DNA from: Aphrophora alni
Lineage: Eukaryota; Arthropoda; Insecta; Hemiptera; Aphrophoridae
Assembly (NCBI GenBank): GCA_963513935.1
Contig: OY740774.1
Location: forward strand, 27,485,949-27,549,948
Direction of reading: 5' to 3'
DNA: 64,000 nucleotides
Part shown: in pieces, positions 40,301 to 52,300 of the stretch
Layout of the letters: each line of letters opens with the position of its first letter
How positions within the stretch are numbered: the first letter of the stretch is position 1
The notes under the pieces: model-generated
Database searches by the model: none
Told to the model about the DNA's origin: nothing
Seen by the model: only the letters and a program-made list of their open reading frames with translations
Translations under genes and position numbers: made by a program

Positions 40301-43300
40301 TTTTCATTTACTATTTCTCTTCCATATCTTCTGCATCTTATTTCTTTATCTTGATTTGATGTCTTTGTTGATAATAGAAGAACCGGCTTTTTTTGTGACT
40401 TTTTTTGTCGGTATGCCATAGCGACTAAATAATCTTTTTTGTAGTACAGTTTGCTGCCTACTGGAAGTTGTTGTTTTATTTCCTGTGGTAAACCTTTCCT
40501 GTTCTTCCTAATTGTTCCAGTGAAAAATGTTTTGCTGTTATATAAAAAATTGGCCAGAGGAAGACTAGAAAAAAAATTGTCTGTAAACAAATGGTAACCC
40601 TTATTTAGTAAATTACAAAACGATAATAATTTTTTTACTACACTAAATGCAAGGCCATTTTTCTTTATTTCAGTAGCATTTTCAACAGATCTTGACCCTT
40701 TGTAACAAAAGTAGCTCATGCAATATTTTGAGACCGAATCGCACAGCACCCACAATTTAATACCCCATCTATGATGGTGTTTATTAGGGAGATATTGCAT
40801 CAATTGTGAGTGACTCTTTGTACCAATAAGACTTTCATCTATAGATATTTGCTGGTGTGGTGTATATAAATTTTTTGAAGTCATATTAGCATGGTCCAGT
40901 AAGGGTTGAAATTTTTGGCATGGGTCATATCCAGGTTCAGTGCTTTTTGGTAATTTGTTGTTATTTACTATGTGAAAAAATCCAAGAATTAGTTCAAACC
41001 GTGTACGAGATAACATTTTACGAAACCAGGGTGTGCTTTGTGAAGATGTAGTGGACCAGTAAGATTTTAGTGTTGGTTTGTTTATGAGGCCCATATTCAA
41101 AATAACAATGATAAAACTCAACATCTCGTTCACCGTGATTGGTTTCCAAAGTTTAAATTTACTTGAAGGGGAAATATTTTGTCCTTTTGATGTTATTGTA
41201 TCTTCAGCATACCTGTTTGTTTCTTTTACAAATGATTTTAATAATGATTCAGTAAAAAAAAGTTTAAAATAATCAATAGGTTTAGAATCCGGTGTAGGGC
41301 AATTTTTTGGCCCAGGTGTTTCAGTGAATGAAAAACTTATATTATTTTCAAAAGTATCTTCAACTTTACTCCAGATATCACTATCATTATCTGCATCACT
41401 TGATTCATCGTCTATATCTGAATCATCACTCAAAACCTGCCTATCAATGTTGGAAACTGTAGGCGTATGTAGGCCTATCGGTGTTTCATGCCTAACCTCA
41501 CTTTCACTGTCACTGTCGGTAATAGTTGACGATCCGAAATTACCCAGAAAAGACGATGTTTGAGGTCTGTTTGGATCATAGGTTGGGTCTTTATCTGAAT
41601 CGTCAAAAATGTCTTCATCATTTTCGCTACATAAATCGCTATCCAATTCATCATCAATTAACCTATCAATTTCACTCGATCTAACAAAGTCACTGTCACC
41701 ACTCATTTTTTAGACAAATAAAACACACTTAGAAATTAAAACTTAATGTTGGAAGTAAAATATAACACTAAAATAACCAAAACACAATATTAAAATTCGA
41801 ATAACAGTACTTTGCAGTGTAAATACGCTGTTGTTAGATAAACCAAGAGACAAATCACTACGTACGCTTTTAGAATTCTTAGGCCTATACAGCTGATCGC
41901 ACAGATAGGCGCAGAAAATAAACACAGTTTGTTTGTCTATTTTAAAATATTTATTCATATTATGAGTTAATAATGATTATTACATTTATTATAAATGACA
42001 TTATTTAGTCTTCAAAAATAACAATTTTATTACTTTTACCTATTTAATTACGTTGAAATTAATTTTTTCGCAAATGACGAAATATCGTCAAATGGTCTTT
42101 TACGCATTGAAATAATTTGACGATATTTCGTCAGATGGTCTTTTGCGCATATTTTAAAATTGACGAAATATCGTCAGATGGTCCTAAAAGGGTTAATGTG
42201 TTTTCTCCTATGCTCCTTTCTATGGTAGTAGTAATGTTTACTACTAAATTTTCTAATTCTTCTTTTCTTTCCTTCCTTTCTTCTATTCTTTCTTTCTTTC
42301 TCTTCTCTTCTTCTTCCAGTTTTTCTTTCTTTCTCTTCTCTTCTTCTTCCAGTTTTTCTTTCTTTCTCTTCTCTTCTTCTTCCAGTTTTTCTTTCTGCCT
42401 CTTCTCTTCTTCTGCAAGTTTCTCTTTCTGTCTTTCTTCTTTGTCTAGCGCTACTCTATTTTCCATACTTTTCATGTAATTAAATATTTGTTCCATTTTC
42501 TTGTCTATTCCTGAAGCTTCCTGTTTTGGTTCTTCTTGAGCTTTAGGATCTCTAGTTGGCGGCATTTTTATTTAATTTTTCTTTACGCGACTAATTTGTT
42601 TATTATTAATTTTTATGATTATTAACTTGTTTATAACCACCTTTATTGAACTCACAACTTAGAACTTACACACATATATTTATGGAACAAAATTTGGAAC
42701 TCTCGTTCGTATGGATCACTAAAAACAAGAATTTCCTTTTTTAAAAAAAAATATTCTAGTTTTTCGTGCTCCACGTATTTGGGCGCCACTTGCAACGATA
42801 CACCTTGCAAGATTAACGTAGACTCTCAATTTAACACGTATCGTTCGGGAATTTACTCAAATTTTGCTTCCGGCTTTTTCCCCGCTTGCGACAACGTATC
42901 GTATGCAAGACAATTTTACTTTTATCGTAAATTGTCAAGAAATAAGTCTTTTCGACTTTATTTCGTTTTATTTATTAATGAATTTATTGATTGCTCAGTC
43001 AATTTTACCTTTTCTTAAACTTGTGTATACGACTCTTCCTAGAGGTCGTGCCGTGTGGGAGAGTTTGGTTTCCAAATTTTATTCCATTTAGAAAAATGTA
43101 CAAATAATTAATTTTTGTAAATTTCTCTTTAGAGCACACACTTTATTTCACAGATATATATTTAAAATGGCATACAACTATAGGAATCTCTAGAATAATG
43201 AAAAGCAATTAAAGATTTTTCAAATCAATTATCAATATTTATTACTTTTTATATTATGACTGAAGGTCTTTCTTTTGTTTGGTAAATTTATATTTTTCTT

Positions 43301-46300
43301 TATACTACAAAATCTCTACCATAAGACACAATGAATTTTATACACATATATTACAACACATTAAATTTTATATAGACACTCTATAACATATTAAATTTTA
43401 TACTCAGAATGACCAGAACAAATCATTTAAAATTGAATTTACTTAAAAAATACACTTCCCCTATAATTTTTATTGAATATTTAATTAAAATGAATTTACG
43501 TTTATTATTATTAATTCCCTAAAGTTTCCAATAAATCAAAGTATTGGTACCTTAAACACTAATGAAGATCATATACGATGCTGAAGATTCTGATGGGTTG
43601 AGATGATCTCCCGATGCCTGTAGTCTAATGTTGTAAGTTCAATGAGTAGATTTTCTGCTGGTGCTGACTCCTGAAGCACGTCTTCCTCGTAGGCTGGTTG
43701 AAAAAAGAGTATCCAAGTTACCTTGAATATTTCAGAGCTCCTCTGACTTGGGAATTTTGAGTACCAACTTAACTTGGTTTCCCTCATAAACTATCCCTTC
43801 ACGTTTTTATACGTTTTCGGCGAGTTTATGCTTTATTTTGGGTTTTTTCATTTCCCAAAATATTTACAGATTATTTATTTATTATATTTATTCTTTTATT
43901 TCATTCTAATCCTTTTATTTCTTCCTTTTTACTTTATTTCTTCACAAATTTTTATCTTTTATCGGTTGTCTCCACTTCTTTGTCATTGGTTACGGTCGAG
44001 TTTCGCTCAGCGATCCCTCCTCTTGTTAAAACATGATTTTGGTTGAAATTCTGTACTTTTTTCTTCTTTTCTCTCTAACTTCTGCTTCGCTCTTCCGATT
44101 CTCGATTTCTTTTTAGATCTTGGTTCTTAATGTTCTTGGGATCCTTTAGGTTTTTGTTTCGTGGTTGTAGTCCATTTCTTTCTCGAGTTATTTAGCTTTT
44201 ACGTAATTTAAACAATTTCAAAATTTAGTTTTTTCCCTGATTTGGTTTTTGGTTTTTTAACACTTTTTTATTTTTTGTTCTTGGTAGGAACGAATGTAAC
44301 TATGATCACTTTTTCTCTGCTATGTTTATTTCGCGAGAAATCTTGATTTAAAGTTTTTTACATCGTTTTCCCATGAAAACATGTTATTAAAACCCCCATC
44401 TACTGATTTTATAAATTTGGTTTGTTCATTCTGTACAACACACTAATTTAAACATTTCTTAAGTATAAATACATTCTATTTATAATGTTTATCTAATTTT
44501 TCGATAAATTGGTATTTTTATAAGTGCCTAAGGTTTTTTTTTTCTTCTTTTTTTTTTTTTATTAAAATATCGTTGGAGTTATTATTTTTATTTCATGTTT
44601 CCCCTTTATTTCCCCCTTACTTATTTATATTTAATTTACCATTTGTTAATTTCCTTTATTTTATATTTTAGTATTTTTTGTCTAAGTTGTTTTCCCCGTA
44701 ACTTTGTTAATTATTAATTTATGAAAATTTCCCCCCTTACTAAATATTTTTATTATTACTTTTACAATCTTTCTCGGTACTTTATTTTTTAAATTTGAAA
44801 CATTTTTGTTTCACGGACAAGTTTATTCCCGTTAGTGACGCATCAACATCGCTAACTGCTGGCTTTACCTACTACGTTGCTAACGAATCAGCTTTACAAT
44901 TTTTATTCTGCCTTGAGCGTTTTGGCCAATTCCAAACCGCCTCAGTACGTCTAAAATTTTGGGTTTCATTTTGCGTTAATCACGTATAGATGAACAGACA
45001 GTGTTCCAAATTCAGTTAATGTTGCAGAATGTATTGTATAAATGGAAAATACTATTTTAGTATGATATTACATTTGAGGAACCATTGCTGCAGTTTTTAA
45101 AATTAAATAAATTAGGTATATTAAGAAATCATTACACAAGTCCCAAGTAAATTCAGTTCAGTGTTGTGCACCGATATATTCCGTCAGATAGTTTCTAATT
45201 GGTACATAAATCCTATTAATATTTCCTGAACTGGAGAGGAACAGTGTGCTTTTTAGGAGCGCATTCGCTCATATTCGAGAACAGTCCTGTTTTTGGCTCT
45301 CTCGCCATCATGAGATCTTTAACCAGAACGGTTCGTCGGAATCTGCAAGAGTGACACACCAAATGAGCATTTTCATTTTAAAAAACAGTTTTAAAATTGT
45401 TCTTCCTTAAACTCAATGATTAGCATCTGTGGTATAAGATGCCTAAGTTAAAACTTCTGTATAATATATCAAAGACATAAAATATTTGAAAATGATTTTC
45501 AATATACTATAACTGGAAGAACTTAATAGAGATATATTTTAATTTTATTATAAACATACATTAAATTGAGAAATATAATATATATGTCATTGGGCAGCTT
45601 TTGTGTGTTCCCTGTACGTAGATGGGCAATCAGATGGATTGTGTTAAATTTTGTATTAATAAACATTGACTATTTGGTAAAATTAAAGACACATGATTAA
45701 CATTTAAAAGAAATCTGAAAAGACTTTGAACATTATATTTTGGGAATTCATGTTACGTCATAGTATGTAAGTTTGTTATATATGTTTATATCTGGAGCGC
45801 ATCCAATTAGATTCATGTTTTTCTATTATGTTAAATGATAAATAACTATCAATCAGTGTATGTATGTACTTTCAGGAAAGACAGAGAAATACTAAAAAGT
45901 ATTAAATTTGTATATAGTATTCAAAAATCCAAGATGTCGATTTTATAATAAATTAATAATATAAATAAGAGATAATTCAAAAAAGTAAAATTAAATTCGC
46001 CAAAGTTAGAAAAGTTACATTTGGAACCAATTTCTTAATATCCTCTTCATAAAATGATGCCGACTGTTCAGTAAATATAACATTTACATAGTGACTTTTT
46101 TTTTCATTTTTGTTATTGAAAATAGGTAATTTTATTTTAAATTTATTTACAAATTTCTTTTATTAATACAATTTATTAATGTTGTGGCTATTATAAAATG
46201 TCTGCCTAAAACCAAGTAAAACTTTTGATCATCTGCCATTTTGTACTGGATCAACCTTTTGAAATGCGGTTAGTGGCATTAAACTCTGCCAGTAAAGCCC

Positions 46301-49300
46301 TTTAAAATGATGTACAATTCGGCCTATGCTTTCATTTAAGATTTTCTTTGTACACCTTAAGGGACTCCCCCCTCCCTGGTCCTACACTGTCACTCATGGT
46401 CTGCAAGAATAGTTCTTTAGATTCATAGTGTAAGTCCAGGTTTTCAGCTTTCCAGTGTTATTAAAACAAAAATTATTAAACCGGTGCAGGACACCCCATA
46501 TATAATTACCTTCCTTGATCTGTAGTTCTTTAACTAGGTCTAATTACCAAATGACATCTAGTTTGACAGTTCTTAAAACAAATCAATTTTTACGGATGAA
46601 CCAAAACATCAATAGATTTGACAAAAGGCTTAAATGGAGAGAAATTGTCCAATCGATTTAGGTGTGAAATCTCTGTAATTCTGCTTAAAAATAGCATATT
46701 TTTCATCAAGTAGATACTCATTTACAACGCAAGTGGTTTATTATCTCTCATAATTCATTATTTATTTAACAATGTATGTAATTGACAAATTTGTAACATA
46801 TTTAATCATATAGCCATATTGAATTCACTCGTGGGGTGTATCCGCACTTCATTAACTTCTACAGATTGATATTACTACGCTTCTATGATATAAGATTCGG
46901 GATGACTAAGTGTCTGAAACCCAGACGTAGTAAAAAAAAACTATAGGTCGAAGTAAGGTATAATCTACCTTCCTTGACCTATAGTTCCTTAAATTGGATG
47001 TGGTAAGTAAACCATACTCGACATCACTGATACTAAATGATATCTATTTTGAAAGGCACCTGGACAAACCTGTTGTGATATGAAATAGCGATTTAGCGTA
47101 GTCATTGTGTAATGCGCATGTGTCAAACCATACGCTATTAACATTGCCATTATGTTTTAACCTATAAATATGTAGTGTTTGGTAATTTTTAGATTATGAT
47201 TTTTCAGTGAAAAATAGTGATCTGCGCAAGGAAAACATTGTTCATTCTTAAGAAGTAAGGTATGCTTAAAAAAAAATCCAGAAAATAAGGCGCCATCTTT
47301 AAGTAAACAATTACCATATTATTATATGTGATTAATAATATTAAATATTATTTGTTATGACAAATTCCAGACCGTGTGAGGTTCCAATATTAGCGTGTCA
47401 CTGGACACATGCACATTACATGTCTTTTGATAGTGTAAATATCACTACACGTATAAGTTTATAACTTCATAATGATGCGAATTGCATTATAGGTCTCGAC
47501 AGGTCACTGTGTTGACCAGACCTAGTAAATGAACTGAAGATCTGGTAAGATAAATCTTCAAAGAGCGATGTAAAATTCAAAAAGCGATCACAAATTAACT
47601 GACTTGACGAACATAGTTATCAAGTAACCTAAGTTGGTTTTCGTACTATTATATTTCTTAATTTCTATTAAAATAATGTATTTTATGACTTGAAAAGTGT
47701 CTTCCGACATAGATGTCATTATTTGGAAATAGTTAACACGTCGTAACCTAACAACAGCTAGATTATCTTGTTTTGAATGTGTTATTTGATAGTGAAAAAT
47801 TTATTTTGTGACTTTAAACATTTTGTCCGACAAATATTATGAACTGATGATTTAAATACAAGATAAATAGTTAATGATTTCATAATTTTTAATAATGATA
47901 ACATACAATAGATATTTACCTAAATAACTATTGTACATTATCATCGGATGTTATTATTATGAAATTGTTAACTAATTACCTTGTATTCAAACAATCAGAT
48001 TATGTTTTTTGTCGGAAGACATGTTTCAAGTCCCAAAATGCATTTCTTCACTGTCAAATAACACATTGAAAACAATGGAATCCAGCTGTTGTTATACAGC
48101 TGTGACAACGAAAGCCTATATTAATGTTTATGATTACGTTCATCATGTATCATCGCTCGTTGTTTATTAGCCTATTAAAACATATACCGGTAATATAAAT
48201 ATTATTATATGATATTATTAAATATTTGGTAAATATGGAGAGAGATTGTCCGATCAAAGTGCGGAATCTCGGCAATTCTGCTTCAAAAAATCCTTTTTTC
48301 AATTAAGTACTACAACGGAAATTCGTTGTATGGGGTTATATTTTGGTCAAAAAAGAAAAATATCAAAAAATAATCCCAATGAGGTTTGGATGTTTTGTAG
48401 AACTTTTTACTGCTTATAGCCGGTCGGTGAGATTGAACTATGAAATGGTCCAAGGTCAAATCTTACCGACTTGTTCTAACGGTAAATTCCTATGTCGGCG
48501 GATTTTGAATTGAAAAATCATTTTTTATGAATTTTGAAAATGTGAAATAATAAGGTATAAGGATATGTAGTTGTAATACAAGTTGTATGCAATACATATC
48601 TAGTACTGTTATTTCATATTAACTAACAGACGTTACGGCATATTTAAATGAAGGATTTAAAATTTTTCAAAATTAATAAAAATTAAAAAACCTTGATATT
48701 TTTGAAAATAAAATGTAATTTTAAGATGAAAGTATTCTTGATAAAATTTGGAAAAAATTTATATTTAAAAAGTTAGCAGAAAAGGTTAAGTATAAAAGCT
48801 AATAAAAGTAAATAAAAATAAATTTTGAAAAAAGGATTGTATAGAAGTAATTAAATAAATAAAGTTATACTATAATTAATGATTAAAAATTTAAATTTGA
48901 GTAAAACAAAAGAGTTATGGTTTTCACGCTATATTATGAAAAGGAAAAAAGATAAGAAGTGGAAATTTTGCAAAAAGAGTTTAAAACCTAATATCTAAAA
49001 GTTGTGTAAATTTCAGGAAAATCAGTTAATAAATAAACCCCAAACCCAAAGGTGTGAAAATATGCACGGGATTACATCACTACCAGAAGTCGTAGAATTG
49101 TGTTATCACGGCTAGTGCGTTTAAATTACGAAATAAACAAAGTTACAAAGTTTGAAAGAAAAAACTTTAAAGGTGTAAGAATTAAAAACTGTAAATTACG
49201 CAAATTCTTACGTAAGCTATTGAAGGCGAATGAATAGTCCGAGAAATGTCATTCGAAGTGCGGGAAATTGCCGCGGTCGAGAGCTACAATACACCGGTTA

Positions 49301-52300
49301 CGAAAAAACGAAAAAACTGTTAGGAAAAGTGTTATAGACAATTAAAAGGAAAACAATGAAGATTTTTTCATCAGCCAGTTGCAAGTTGCAGGGTTTAAAT
49401 GTTCAAGGATAAGTGACGTAGTTAGAGGCGGAGCCAGAATACCAACTTACAGCAAAAATAAATTAAAGGATTAATTAGAACAAAGTGATTAAAAAGGACA
49501 ATATAAAAACAGTAAACATAATAAATAAATTAATAATAAATAACTGAACCACCTACACCAAAAATAATCAAGAAATTGCATAGAAATACACCATAAATGG
49601 AAATATCGTATCGGTCCAGTGAGGGAAAAAAATTGGTATCGATATACGATAGTTTTTGGCTATAAAAAGAGCCGCACGAATCTCATAGAGGTCTCTCGTA
49701 AAAAAAGTTGTAGAACAGTTGCTAGGGGTGATTATGCCCGGAAGGTCTCTCGTAAAAAATTGGTAGAAACAGGTGCTAGGGGTGATTATGCCCGAAGGTC
49801 TCTTGGAAAAAATCGTCAAAACAGTTGCTAGGGGTGACTATGCCCGAACGTCTCTTTTAAAAAATAGTTTGAAGAAGTTTAAGTGTTACAATGCCAACGT
49901 ATTAAAACAGCGTCAGAGAGAGCGATAGAAGGGAATAGATTCGAACAACCAGCCAGCCTTCTGAACTCCATGGAGAAACTATAAGACAACTTTAATCGAA
50001 ATTCAACCAACCAGACACCAGAGGACCATCCGCATCTCAGGACTCAGGATCTACAACACGGCGGACAAGGTCTGAGAAAATCCAAATTTCCTTTTTTAAA
50101 GGGCAAAATTGGCCCGATTTTAGAGTCTCACTGATTTTCCTGAGATAATTTTTTTTTGTGTGTAATTAAATAAATATATAAACTAGATAATGTCAAAATC
50201 ATGTGTGAATAAAAATCTTTTTCGTTAAATAAATTTAATAAATTAAATAATTTAAATTCAGAAATAATAGAAATTTTTGTTTTCTATATATCAATTTTAA
50301 GAAATTCATAAGTAATTGCCTTCTGCTCAAAAGAGAAATATTTAGTTATTATCCATTAATTTTATTAGAGAAATTGTTTGAATTTTATTTTGTTGACTTG
50401 TGTCAAGTTTATTATTTCAGTTGTTTTATTTCAGTTAATTAAAAGAATTAATTTTTTCATTTTTCCTCTAAATCTGTGTTTTATTTAGAATTGGTCACAC
50501 ATTTATATGTTGTATTTTCAGGTTCGTTATTATAAAAAAGGGTAAAATATATTGTATCAAAAAGGTATTCCTAAGGACACACCTGCGAGATTAAAATTCA
50601 AAAAATAAAGTAAATTCGTGTTCTCCCTGAGAAACAGGGTAATCATAAATACAGTTACTGGAAGTCGTAAATAAAAAGGGGGGTACCGGTAATTTGGGGC
50701 AACTCAAATTATCGAAGAAGTTATTCAATCCAGGCCAGCAAGATAGTAAGCCAAAAACTTCCAGTGGATTGGATAATTTATTCTTTTTGTCACGCGAGAA
50801 CGAATTCTGTAGGCTAAAAATCTCAGGATTCGAGACTGTTACGTATTAATTAAGATAGGGGGCGTAATTAGTCTGACTCTAAAAAAGATAGAGTTTTTTC
50901 GTTGTAGATACATATTCATTTTCAATGCAAGTGGTTTTTTATCTCTCACAATTCATTATTTACTTAACAATCTTTGAAATTGACAAATTTGACATATTCA
51001 ATCGTATAGCATATTGAAATCAATCGTGAGGCGCATGCGCACTTCAATCACTTCTACAGGTTGGGTTGATATTATTACGTTTCAATTATATTTATAGAAT
51101 TCATGATAACTAGGTCTCTGAAACCCAGACCTAGTAAAGAAACTGTAGGTAAAATAAGATAAATTCCTTGACCTGTAGTTCTTTAACTAGGTGTGGTTAC
51201 ATAATTGATACCATACTAAATGATATCTAGTTTGACAGTTCATAATAGTTTGACGGTTCTTAGAACAGAACTATTTGCGCGGAATAAAAAAAACCTCGAA
51301 AGATTTTACTTAAAATTGACAAAATATTTGTCGAAATAACCTCAAAATGCCATAAAACAGTCATTTTAAACTGCTGATTTCCAAAAGAAATAATGAATTG
51401 TGAAAGATAAAAGTGGGAAGTGTCTTTAACCCTTTTAGTGCTGAGCGCTGATGCAATTGGCACAACATACGTACGGAAAGATTGCCAACAGCGATTGCAT
51501 CGGTTCATATTTGTGCACATAGTTCCTATGAATTCTAACAATTTATATATTTTAGGACAATAGACTTGTGTTTTTTGATATTGTGTTTTATTTTTTACCA
51601 TAAACTATTTTAGATATTTTAAAATATGTTCTTCTGAACTACATTAGAGTTAAAAATGGTAGTGACTGAATATTTCTTTCAATATTAGTGTAAATAAGTT
51701 ACTATTTTTTACCAACTGTGATTTTTTTTTGTAAAAATTGGGTACGGAACATAAACTTTGTTTTTTAGTATATTTTTTGTTATTTGATAGACTTTTATGA
51801 ATTTTTTCTAATAATGTATAATTTACCTATATTCTTATTCCATTTTAATTATGCTTTATTATGATAGTGAATGATTCAAAGAATGTTATGACACTACAAA
51901 CTCAGTTTTTACAAAATTTTATTTAAATAAAATCACCAGTTTGTGATTTTTTTTTTTAATTTGGGTAATAAAAATTGGTACTTATGTATTAACGCCACCG
52001 CAGCAGAAGTTGCGCATAGGCCTATATATATATATATATGCACCAATATTTGCTTACTTTGCGATATAATTATATATCATGACAGGTTTGGCCAGGTAGC
52101 TATATATATATATATATCACCCGACGATGGACGATAATGTCCGAAACACGTGTAGTGAATAAATATATGACAATATAAACTAAAATAGAATTATCCAAGG
52201 ATTGCTGGCAGTAAGTCAAAAATAACTACAGTTATTCAAGCATATCCGATCATATGATATATATATACACACATAAACACCTGGCCAAACCTTATATATA

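Larger units (their letters stand above)
31385..44944 (-). mobile_element. Ty3/gypsy LTR retrotransposon, carrying a nested piggyBac
   Basis: Bounded by 2152-bp and 2154-bp LTRs (TG..CA) and a 4-bp duplication GTAC (31381-31384 and 44945-44948). Sense is minus: 5' LTR, PBS, gag, pol, then 3' LTR. The span is 13,560 bp, or about 10.6 kb without the piggyBac. The LTRs differ only at a few positions I noticed (a G/A near 32154 versus 43556, and homopolymer lengths), so the insertion is recent. No env ORF is present. It sits in ALKBH8 intron 1, in the same orientation as the gene. Confidence 0.93.

Noticed and set aside
49686..49860. CRISPR-like array
   Set aside because: Units are contiguous 55-bp tandem repeats with no unique spacers, in a eukaryotic intron.
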